From Roseimaritima sp. (GTDB lineage Bacteria > Planctomycetota > Planctomycetia > Pirellulales > Pirellulaceae), in NCBI GenBank assembly GCA_007124075.1, contig SLFV01000048.1, forward strand, positions 1 to 10,198: a DNA stretch of 10,198 bases, written 5' to 3'. A model generated the notes under the pieces. It did not search any database. It saw nothing but the letters and a program-made list of their open reading frames with translations, and was not told the DNA's origin. A program made the translations under genes and the position numbers. Each line of letters begins with the position of its first letter. The stretch's first letter is position 1. Positions 1-7,800 of the stretch are shown piece after piece.

Positions 1-1
1 A

Positions 2-175
2 TTCGAACTGGATCCACTAACGTTGAATGTGACCCAGGAATATGGTTCGGATCAAGGTTTGAACAAGCGGTTCCGCGCGTTCTACATCATCGATCGGTCT
101 GTCCCCGTGGCCTACCAGCCAGGGCGGGAAAATAATGTTCGCGATACGATTCGGTTTTCGCGCATCCTGAATTAA
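2..175 (+). CDS. 3' end of an unrecognised gene upstream of the pseudopilin
   Basis: An open frame runs from the left edge to a TAA at 173-175, giving the last 57 codons of a protein that starts outside the window. The visible tail is mixed polar and aromatic, with no Cys, no membrane segment and no obvious catalytic motif. It contains a basic and aromatic stretch (NKRFRAFYIIDRS) and ends DTIRFSRILN. The family is not recognised. Only 12 bp separate its stop from the GTG of the pseudopilin gene on the same strand, which suggests a shared transcript. By analogy with planctomycete pseudopilin clusters it could be another pilin-like or cassette protein, but nothing in these 57 residues proves it. 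The open frame, the codon pattern and the tight spacing are what support it as a real gene. Confidence 0.7.
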   Translation, partial: FELDPLTLNVTQEYGSDQGLNKRFRAFYIIDRSVPVAYQPGRENNVRDTIRFSRILN

Positions 176-187
176 AGAATTGTCACC

Positions 188-2038
188 GTGGTAAACAACA
201 TGTTGGCTAGGTTCGTTCCCAGCACATCCCCCTGTCGCCAATCGCCAGGGGACGCAATTCGCCGTCGTCCCGCTTTTACCATTCCGGAAATGCTGATCGC
301 GATGGCGGTCACGTTGTTGATGATGGTCGCACTGGGGCGGCTGTTTCAATCGGTCGGTAAGGGGATGCAGGATAGCCGCGCCAGCGTCGAAATGAGCGCT
401 CGCCTGCGGACGATTACTTTTCGTCTGAATGATGAATTGTCGCGCTGCACCGCTGCCGTTTCACACACGCCCAGCCAGGGGGAAGGAACGGGCTATTTGG
501 TCTACTACGATGGCCCGCTGAGCGATGCGACGATGCTGCTGACCGGTGCGACTCCGCGACCTCAAGACGAACTGCTGGATTATCGAGCCAGCGGTCGCTA
601 CGGCGATTACGATGATTACTTGGCATTTACTGCGGTCGCGTCTGGGGATTCGTATTTTACCGGCGTGGTCCCCTACGGCCTGATGACCTCCCGATATCCG
701 CAGCAATATCCCCCAGGTGTACAGGATGCAACGTCTCCGGTGACGATTACTTCCAAGTATGCGGAGATCGCTTACTGGGTCCAGCCAGCAACCAATCCCG
801 CCGGAGGCATCGTGCTGAACGAAGATGGCCTGCCGCGTCAATTGAATTTGCATCGGCGCGTGTTGTTGATCCGTCCCGATCTGAACAATATCAATTCCGG
901 GGTCCTGCCGGGTTTGGTTGTGGGTGGTGCGTGGCCCGATAATTACCGTGATTTGGCAGCAATTTTCCAGAATCATGACCTGTCGGTTCATCGCGTCCTG
1001 GCACCCAACGGAGCACCCTCCAATCTGGTAGCCGCCAATTCGTTAAGCGATCTGACCGCTCCCCACAACCGCTTTGGCCACATTCGCGTACCCGGCAATC
1101 GGGGGCCGTTGACCGGTCTGGGCAACCCGACGCAGATGACTTCCATGCCGGTGTTGGACCTGGATGGACCAGGATCAACGGGCACCTTCCTGCCCACTGC
1201 GTCAGCCGCCGGGTTGTTGGGACGCCCCGTCGAACCGACCAGTGGTTTGTTATCGTCCAATTACACCTTGACTGGCTTTCGTCGTGGCGACGATATTGTG
1301 ATGGCAAACGTCCTGGCTTTTGACGTGAAGATCTTCGATTCGCAGGCTCCCGTGATCATTCATGTCGGTGCCGATGGACGCCCTGGTTCGGCTCCGAATC
1401 CCAATGATCCGGCGTACTACGGGACGTTGGGGAGTGATGATGTGGTGCTGACCCCCAACGACCCGGGATTCTTGGTCGCAATTCGTTCGGCGTCTCCTGC
1501 AAACTTTATCGCTGCGAGCCGGGGTGCTTTTGTTGACCTGAATTACGTTTACCAAGCGGCAGGCGCGGTGCAAGCACCGGCGGGTGCAGGGAATCCGATA
1601 CTGGCGACCAACCTAGCCGCCTTTTGCAATACGCCTTTCAGCGGATTCGATATCGAATCCGCTTTACCCTTTCGCTTTCCGACGTCCTTGCAGAAATCGG
1701 GAGTCTACCTACCGCAGGCAACATCGGGTAGCCAACTGGGATTCTATCAACCCCGGTTCGATACCTTCACTCGGAATTACGAATTCGATGGTTTTCGCCA
1801 AGGACCACTCAGCGGCAATGTTGGAACTCGCTGGTCGCTGTTACCATCGGCCAACACCGATCGCGGCAACAATGGCTTGGATGACAACAACTCCGGCATC
1901 GTCGATGACTTTGACGAACAAGAAACCAGTGCCCCGTTTTTGTCCCCCTTACGGGCCTTGCAGATCACGGTGCGTGTGGAAGACGAGGCAACGCGTCAAG
2001 TCCGACAGATGGTCGTGACGCAGCATTTTGTCCATTGA
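188..2038 (+). CDS. Large PulJ/PulG-like pseudopilin with type IV prepilin leader
   Basis: This 616-aa protein has an N-terminal class III (prepilin peptidase) signal: a basic leader (RRR at 25-27), a cleavage site between Ala29 and Phe30 (PA|FTIPEM), Glu34 at mature position +5, and a hydrophobic helix at about 35-51. The peptidase would cut it and methylate Phe30, and it would then join an inner-membrane pseudopilus of type II secretion or a type IV pilus-like machine. At 616 aa it is about three times a typical minor pseudopilin. The extra mass is a Gly/Pro/Asn-rich body. Residues 561-577 hold an Asp/Asn-rich loop (GLDDNNSGIVDDFDE) resembling calcium-binding loops. The last ~30 residues (LRALQITVRVEDEATRQV) form the conserved-looking strand found at the end of planctomycete PulJ-like proteins. 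The start is uncertain: GTG188 has no clear ribosome site, and ATG200 would shorten the leader by four residues. It lies 12 bp after the preceding gene and faces the serine hydrolase gene. Confidence 0.85.
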   Translation: MVNNMLARFVPSTSPCRQSPGDAIRRRPAFTIPEMLIAMAVTLLMMVALGRLFQSVGKGMQDSRASVEMSARLRTITFRLNDELSRCTAAVSHTPSQGEGTGYLVYYDGPLSDATMLLTGATPRPQDELLDYRASGRYGDYDDYLAFTAVASGDSYFTGVVPYGLMTSRYPQQYPPGVQDATSPVTITSKYAEIAYWVQPATNPAGGIVLNEDGLPRQLNLHRRVLLIRPDLNNINSGVLPGLVVGGAWPDNYRDLAAIFQNHDLSVHRVLAPNGAPSNLVAANSLSDLTAPHNRFGHIRVPGNRGPLTGLGNPTQMTSMPVLDLDGPGSTGTFLPTASAAGLLGRPVEPTSGLLSSNYTLTGFRRGDDIVMANVLAFDVKIFDSQAPVIIHVGADGRPGSAPNPNDPAYYGTLGSDDVVLTPNDPGFLVAIRSASPANFIAASRGAFVDLNYVYQAAGAVQAPAGAGNPILATNLAAFCNTPFSGFDIESALPFRFPTSLQKSGVYLPQATSGSQLGFYQPRFDTFTRNYEFDGFRQGPLSGNVGTRWSLLPSANTDRGNNGLDDNNSGIVDDFDEQETSAPFLSPLRALQITVRVEDEATRQVRQMVVTQHFVH

Positions 2039-2040
2039 TC

Positions 2041-2062
2041 CCGCATCGTCTACGATCTGCGG
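2041..2062. terminator. Stem-loop across the convergent gene junction, possible bidirectional terminator
   Basis: The sequence CCGCATCG at 2041-2048 pairs with CGAT at 2053-2056 and GCGG at 2059-2062, with a TCTA loop and a two-base CT bulge. It sits in the 11-bp gap between the convergent stop codons and runs into the 3' end of the hydrolase gene, whose TAG (2050-2052) lies mostly in the loop. There is no T-run on either strand after the stem, so it is not a classical intrinsic terminator. It may instead protect 3' ends or simply be chance. Confidence 0.3.
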
Positions 2063-3168
2063 ACGGTATCCGCGACGCTGTCGGCGGCCACTTGCCGAGG
2101 ATGCGGCTGGGTGGCGCGACTGGGCAGCGAGGTTAGGATCACGCACACCGTTTTGGTTTCGGGATCTGCCCAACAAATCGTGCCCGTGGATCCCGTATGC
2201 CCGAAAACCGAGGGGGAACAAGCGGGACTAAGCTTTTCTGGGCCGACGACAAAACCCAAACCACGTGATTCGAACCCGGGGGGATTGTGGTTGCGAGTCA
2301 TCAGGGCAGCCGTCGCCGGCAGGACGACCTCGCCACGCCGGTTCATGAATTCCTGGAGGAATCTTCCCAGATCGGGTGCCGATGCATGGGTACCACCCCA
2401 TGGGGCACCCAGTTGACGCCAGTACTCGCTGTTCCAATTCCAGGCGGTCGATGCTGGATTGCCGCCTCCTGATTCGGGTGCCGCTCCCTCCATCTGCACC
2501 GTAACAAATTCGGAAAGTGGAAAACGTCCCATGCCTTGCACCGAACGAAACATCTGTAAGCGATCGAAGACTCGGCGTTGCACCAAATCGGCAATCTTCA
2601 TGCCGCTGATCCGTTCGGCGATATGTGCGGCCAGCAGGATGCCCATGCTGGAATACTGGTACTTGCTTCCGGGAGCAAAACTAAGCGGGGTCTGCGCGGC
2701 CAGACGGATGAATTCCGACAGGGGCGCGTTCTGCCGACGCAGCGACGCGTTGTACTGCAACTGATCGGGCAACCCGGAGACGTGCGTCAGTAGCTGATGG
2801 ATGGTTACCCGTTCATGACCACCCCCACGAAAATCAGGTAGGAACCGCTGCACACGATCATCCAGACGCAACAACTTCTGATCGTACAAAGTCATCACGG
2901 CGGCGATGTTGATCGGTTTGGAAATCGAACCCAGCAAAAACATCGCATCCACATTATTGGCCTGGCCAAAGGCTTTATTTACGACATCTCCGGGACGTGA
3001 TACATGCAAGACGGCAGCACTGACCTGCCTGTCGCGTGTTGCACTGCGGAGGATTTGGATTGCGTCGGCGAAGCGTTGATTGACTGCGGCGGCCAGGAGC
3101 GACCGCTGCCAGGTCGGTGCCGTGGCTGTAGCGGCAGCCGATGCCACTAGGAATTGACGACGTTGCAT
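2050..3168 (-). CDS. Exported serine hydrolase, class C beta-lactamase / penicillin-binding-protein-like (PF00144)
   Basis: This 372-aa protein belongs to the serine beta-lactamase-like superfamily, which includes AmpC-type lactamases, DD-peptidases and esterases. Seen in the sequence: the SxxK nucleophile motif S81-I-S-K84 after MFLLG; the family signature LLTHVSGLP at 126-134; the second active-site motif as Y172-S-S174, where Y-x-N is more usual; and the third motif H324-T-G326 (GHTGSTG), equivalent to KTG. The N-terminus MQRRQFLVAS plus an Ala/Thr-rich stretch to about residue 28 looks like a Tat signal peptide, so it probably acts outside the cytoplasm. The ATG at 3168 was chosen because a perfect AGGAGG lies 6 bases upstream; an in-frame ATG 20 codons further up lacks this support. 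Length fits the family. The substrate cannot be predicted: esterase, peptidase and lactamase activities all occur with these motifs. It follows the DUF1501 gene after 151 bp on the same strand, so co-transcription is possible but unproven. Confidence 0.92.
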   Translation of the reverse strand: MQRRQFLVASAAATATAPTWQRSLLAAAVNQRFADAIQILRSATRDRQVSAAVLHVSRPGDVVNKAFGQANNVDAMFLLGSISKPINIAAVMTLYDQKLLRLDDRVQRFLPDFRGGGHERVTIHQLLTHVSGLPDQLQYNASLRRQNAPLSEFIRLAAQTPLSFAPGSKYQYSSMGILLAAHIAERISGMKIADLVQRRVFDRLQMFRSVQGMGRFPLSEFVTVQMEGAAPESGGGNPASTAWNWNSEYWRQLGAPWGGTHASAPDLGRFLQEFMNRRGEVVLPATAALMTRNHNPPGFESRGLGFVVGPEKLSPACSPSVFGHTGSTGTICWADPETKTVCVILTSLPSRATQPHPRQVAADSVADTVRRS

Positions 3169-3319
3169 TCTGGACCTCCTGGGGATTGCGTTGGTTTGTT
3201 TCCTAACAAGATGTCCGCCGCGCGTCAAGCTTGAACGACCCGGAAAACTTTGCGGGCTTGGCCTCCCTACGATGCCCCGGGTTGCCAGCGTTCTTGATCC
3301 CCCGATGCATCGCCGACGT
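3169..3319. other. Intergenic spacer between the DUF1501 and serine hydrolase genes
   Basis: This 151-bp gap between two same-strand genes contains the hydrolase ribosome site at its lower end. I see no T-tailed hairpin that would end the DUF1501 transcript and no convincing -35/-10 pair for a separate promoter. Small palindromes occur (TCAAGCTTGA, and TTGTT/AACAA around 3196-3209) but are too short to interpret. Whether the hydrolase is read from the upstream operon or its own promoter is open. Confidence 0.5.
3175..3180 (-). promoter_or_regulatory. Shine-Dalgarno site AGGAGG of the serine hydrolase gene
   Basis: A perfect AGGAGG on the - strand is separated by 6 bases (TCCAGA) from the ATG at 3168-3166. 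It is the strongest ribosome site in the window and fixes the start 20 codons downstream of the first possible ATG, which also places the RRQFL motif at the very N-terminus, as expected for a Tat leader. Confidence 0.85.
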
Positions 3320-4792
3320 CTATCCGAACAACCCCGTGACCGCCTGGGCCTTGACCAACTCCCTGGGTTGATTCAGGTGGTTGTAAACAATCGTTTCCGG
3401 ATCGATGCCAAAGCTGTGGTAGATCGTTGCCAACAATTCCCCAGGATGCACGGGATTTTCCAATGGGGCGCTGGCGGTTTTGTCGCTACGTCCGTGGACG
3501 TAACCACGTCGTGTTCCAGCTCCTGCCAAGATGCCGGTGTAACAATACGGCCAGTGATCACGTCCATCATCGCTGTTGTTATTGCCGCTTGTGCTGACCC
3601 CCCGTTGCGGGCTGCGACCAAATTCGCCCACCGCCACGACCAAGGTGTCTTCCAGCATCCCGCGATCATCCAAATCCTCGATCAACGTCGTCAGCCCGGC
3701 GTCCAGCATGGGCGCCGATTGGTCCTTCATTCGCTTGCTCAATCCGGTATGGTGATCCCAGGAATGATTGTTGCTGTTGGCGACTTTGGGCCAAATCACT
3801 TCGACCACCCGCGTTCCGGCTTCGACCAAACGGCGTGCCAGTAAGCAGCTTTGTCCGAAGGTGTTCTTTCCATACCGCTGGCGTAAATCTTCCGGTTCGG
3901 CGGCCAAATCAAACGCCTCCCGCGCGCGGCCGGAAACGATCAGCGACAAGGCTCGGTCGTAATACTCGTCCAATTCGTAGGATTCCACCGCGCGATTGAT
4001 TTCCGGCATCTGCTGATTCAGTAACTGCCGCAGCCGCGCACGACGCTGCAAGCGAATACTGAAAACCTCGGGACGCAGTTGCAGATCGTCGATCTTGATT
4101 TTTGACATTTTGTCCATATCCATGTCATCCCCCGGCGGATACAGCGTGTAAGGCTCGTAGGCTTTGCCCAGGAACCCAGCACCACCGCCCTTGCCGACCA
4201 CGTTGGACTCTTGTAGCGGACGTGGCAACATGACAAACGGCAGCATCGGTTCGTCCAGGGGACGCAGTCGAATCAAGTTACTGCCAAAGTTAGGAAAATC
4301 TTTCGGCGTGGGCGGTTCCAACTGTCCCGACGGGCTGACCTTATCGGTCGTATACCCGGTCATCATCTGATAGATCGCCGCAGTGTGGTTAAACAAACCA
4401 TTGGGGGTGTAAGACAGCGAGCGAATCATCGTGAAGCGATCATTGATCTGCGACAGACGCGGCAGATTCTCCGTAAACATGATCCCCGGCAGTTTGGTGC
4501 TGATCGGCGAAAAAATGCTTTTCACATTGTCGGGAACATTTTCCTTCGGGTCCCACAGATCCAATTGGCTTGGCCCGCCCTGCAGGTAGACCATGATAAT
4601 GCTGTTCGCCTTGCCCCACCCCGGACCGCCCGCGTGTTGCGAGTCCGCTGAGACGGCTTGCATCCGCAACATCGACCCCAGCGACATCCCCAGCATTCCA
4701 CATCCACCGACTCGCAAAAAGTCGCGTCGAGCGGGTTTTAGGTGAGGATCACACAAATCACGTGCCAGCGAATTACCTTGAAATGACAACAT
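3320..4792 (-). CDS. DUF1501 domain protein (PF07394) with Tat-type leader
   Basis: This 490-aa protein is a full-length DUF1501 member, a family related to the alkaline phosphatase/sulfatase fold and very abundant in Planctomycetes. The leader has a twin-arginine motif, R22-R-D-F-L26, followed by a Gly-rich hydrophobic stretch ([15 protein letters not shown]), typical of Tat export of a folded, perhaps metal-bearing protein. Family motifs seen: [15 protein letters not shown] at 69-83, [12 protein letters not shown] at 135-146, an N/H-rich WDHH segment at 345-348, [11 protein letters not shown] at 385-395 and GRDHWP at 410-415. The Asp/His/Glu residues in these motifs are candidate metal ligands by analogy with alkaline phosphatases; no activity is established for the family. 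The ATG at 4792 is supported by AAGGA 8 bases upstream. The gene starts 11 bp after the stop of the 1723-aa gene, so the two are almost certainly one operon, matching the usual DUF1549/DUF1553-DUF1501 pairing. The frame is complete, with no sign of damage. Confidence 0.95.
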   Translation of the reverse strand: MLSFQGNSLARDLCDPHLKPARRDFLRVGGCGMLGMSLGSMLRMQAVSADSQHAGGPGWGKANSIIMVYLQGGPSQLDLWDPKENVPDNVKSIFSPISTKLPGIMFTENLPRLSQINDRFTMIRSLSYTPNGLFNHTAAIYQMMTGYTTDKVSPSGQLEPPTPKDFPNFGSNLIRLRPLDEPMLPFVMLPRPLQESNVVGKGGGAGFLGKAYEPYTLYPPGDDMDMDKMSKIKIDDLQLRPEVFSIRLQRRARLRQLLNQQMPEINRAVESYELDEYYDRALSLIVSGRAREAFDLAAEPEDLRQRYGKNTFGQSCLLARRLVEAGTRVVEVIWPKVANSNNHSWDHHTGLSKRMKDQSAPMLDAGLTTLIEDLDDRGMLEDTLVVAVGEFGRSPQRGVSTSGNNNSDDGRDHWPYCYTGILAGAGTRRGYVHGRSDKTASAPLENPVHPGELLATIYHSFGIDPETIVYNHLNQPRELVKAQAVTGLFG

Positions 4793-4800
4793 GAACGAAA

Positions 4801-4805
4801 TCCTT
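4801..4805 (-). promoter_or_regulatory. Shine-Dalgarno site of the DUF1501 gene, overlapping the preceding stop codon
   Basis: AAGGA on the - strand is 8 bases before the ATG at 4792 and shares two bases with the TAA stop (4806-4804) of the 1723-aa gene. The overlap suggests that ribosomes finishing the first gene can reload on the second, i.e. translational coupling of the pair. Confidence 0.65.
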
Positions 4806-7800
4806 AGTGGTTAAAAAGAAAGGCGGGGCTGTTGATCAATGCCCAGGTCAGGTCTTCCGCAGCCGTCAGCCGAAGTTGCTGCTGTTGCTGCTCGCTTTGC
4901 TGTAGGTCCTTGCGCAATTGTACCAAACGCGAATCGTCCGTGGTCTCCACCTCCAATGCTTGGATTTGCCGTTTCAACGAAGTCACCCCTTCGTTTTCCG
5001 GAACCGGACGTTTGGCGACCGTCAACGCTTCCTGCTTTTGCAACAACGCCTCATCCATCTTCTGGAAGTAGGCCATCAGCAGCGGGTCGGCTTGGAAATC
5101 CGCATCGTTGGACTGAACACTCGCAAAGGCCTCCGGGATCGACAGCGGCAGGTCCCCCACGTGGGTCGTGGCACTGATACGAAAGCGAGCCAGACGATGG
5201 TCAGCCGCGTTGTGGTTTTGATGAAGGGTAAATGTCAGCACCACCCCCTTTTCGAAATCCAGGGGTTGGTCGGTTTGAAACGTTGCCCAGTGGACGATGC
5301 CACCGTGCGGGCTGACCGCCCAGCCACCTTGATCGTTGGTCTTGCCGTTGATCATTTGACCGGGGGCGAAGTTGGATTGGCTAAAATTGGCCTCCGCTTT
5401 CTTCAGCTTCACAGGGACCGCTTTCTCGGGCGCATCGATCGGCGCGGCGGTAATTTGAAATTCGGTGACCACAAAATTTCCGTTGTTCGGCAACCCCGGT
5501 CCACCACCGGTCAAACCTTCCACCGGCAGGGCTTCCAGGCGAAAACCTGTGATCCCGGACAACGTGCTGTGTACCTTGACTTCGTAGGCCCCTTTGTCCG
5601 CGTTTTCCGAAGCGACGATCGAGCGGTCGGGTTGACTGCGCAACGTCGCCTTGTTGGTGGTCGCCAAAGCGACCGGTTGCAGCGGATACCAAGCGACACT
5701 GCCGCGATGATCGGCAACATACTTCGCGATACGTTCGGGCAGCGACGCCTGGGTCTGTTCGAGCGCCTGCTGGGCGGCCGCGATCCTTTCATCGCGTTCT
5801 TTCGTCAAACGTTCGGTTTCGGGACGAAGCTGTTCCACCAGATCCGACAATTGCTGTTGCCGTTCCGCCAAACGTTCCCGCCGCTCTTTTTCCAAACGCT
5901 GCCGTTCGCCCTGCCACCACTGCTCGCGCTGGGCAACGGTTTGTACCAGGGTTTCGTGATCTTCAGGAATCTGCGCAAACACCTCCTGACAGGCCGCAAA
6001 TTCGGCATCGGTCGGAAATCGCGCCAACGCCCGCACGAAAATCTCCTCCACCAGACGACGATCCTCCTCGTGCTGGGCGACCAAATCTCGCAGCAGGTTT
6101 TTCTCGCTAGCAATTGCGGTCCCGACGGTTGGCCCGCTGACCAGCGCCATCACCGGCCCCAGTTGCAGTTCGCTGCTGCGTTCGCATTCGCAAGCACTTT
6201 CACGAGGCGGTCGCCCCAAATTTGCCAAAAATCCATCCGCCAGTTCAACGCCTGCATCGGGCAGTGAAGCTGCTCGGGTACCCGCGGGGACTCCCGGGAT
6301 CTGCGAGGTTGCCCCGGTCAGAGCATGAACTGCATCGAACAGGACCTCGGCCGACAACCGACGCGGCGTCGCCCGAGCGTAGTTGCTGACGTCGTCCGCA
6401 TTCCACTGATTCGGCACCACCGATAATTGATAGGTCCGACTGGAACAGATTTCGTGCATCAAGGATCGTGTATCAAACCCACTTTCGATGAACCGCTCCG
6501 TCAAGTAATCCAACAGTTCAGGATTCGACGATGGGTTACCCGCGCGGATATCATCGATGGGTTCGATCAATCCGACCCCGGTGAGGTAACCCCAAATTCG
6601 ATTGACGTAACTCCGCGCAAAATATTGGTTATCCGCCGACGTCATCCACAACGCCAATTGCTCGCGGAGCGTCGCATCCTCGCTCGCCTCAAATTCCGCC
6701 TCGTACGGGAACGCCGCTTCGACGGGCAACCCTGTGCGTTCGTGCAACACCTGCCCGGATGGCCGATCGTAGACCTCTTCAAACAGCGGTTTGGCTCCTT
6801 CCACCGCACTGCCAGCGATCTTGCGATCTTTGCTTTCCGGATCAGGTTTCAATGCGACTTGTGCGAAATACGCCGCCGTTTCGTAATACTGATCCTGGGT
6901 CCAGCGTTCGAACGGATGGTCATGGCACTTATTGCAGTTAAAACGAATCCCCAGGAACAAGTGAGTCGTGTTTTCAACCGTTGTTTCGGGATCACGCAGA
7001 ATTTTGTAATACGACGCTGCGGGATGCTCGCGGTTGGACCCCGTCGCGGTCAAGATTTCGCGTGCAAATTGATCGTAGGGCCGATTTTCTTGGACCGCCG
7101 ATTCGATCCACTGCCGAAATTCGCGGGCACCTTCCACCCCCAAAAATTTACGGTTTACCTGCAACAGATCGGCCCACTTGTTGGTCCAGTAATCAACAAA
7201 GGCATCGTTTCCGCTCAACCGCGAAAGCACCTCGTCACGCTTTTGCTGGGTCGGTCGGTCATCGTCCAAAAATTCACGTACCTCGGTGGCCGTCGGCAGC
7301 AACCCTGTCAGGTCCAGCGTGACGCGACGTAGGAAGGCCTCATCGCTGGCCAGTTCGCTGGGCAGTAGCTTCAATCGCCGCCACTTTTCCGCCACCAATT
7401 CATCGATTCGGCCCCAGGTTTCCGGTTGTTGCCACACAAACCCATCGCGGTCCCCCATAACCGTCAACGTCGTCGTCGCGTAAGCCCCTTCGTATCGCGC
7501 CAAAACCGGGGCCTCGCCTCTGCGTAACGTCGTCACCACGCCGTGGCGATCAGCCACCGCGACCTCCCCATTACCACTTTCAATAAACGCTTCCCGAGTC
7601 ACATCACGCTGCAAACCATCCTGGTAATGAGCAACGACGCGAATCTGTTGACGCTGGCCCACCGTTTGGACCGTGGGGTTGTGCGGTAGAACCTCAATTC
7701 GCTGTACCCGGGGAGTGGCCAAATCCAGATGAGCACCGGACGCAATCCAGCCTCGCAAAATCGCATGATACGGATCGTCCGCCGTCATCAGCACGCCCCC

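Noticed and set aside
3196..3209. Inverted repeat TTGTT/AACAA as an operator or terminator
   Set aside because: Five A/T-rich pairs with a four-base loop and no T-run; too weak to call.
3191..3844. 217-codon + strand frame across the DUF1501 3' end and the spacer
   Set aside because: Mostly antisense to clear DUF1501 motifs; no ribosome site and no recognisable motif.
4688..4729. Lipobox in the DUF1501 leader (VGGC, Cys31)
   Set aside because: Gly at -2 is unusual and the Cys is only 8 residues after the twin arginines, without a hydrophobic stretch before it. The conserved Tat leader of DUF1501 proteins explains the region better.
4918..6267. 449-codon open frame on the + strand, antisense to the DUF1553 region
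   Set aside because: It is fully inside a well-supported gene on the other strand, is rich in Arg/Gln/His as expected for a GC-driven shadow, and has no recognisable domain.
6427..7332. 301-codon open frame on the + strand, antisense to DUF1549
   Set aside because: It lies within the coding sequence of DUF1549, whose motifs are intact on the - strand, and has no family resemblance.
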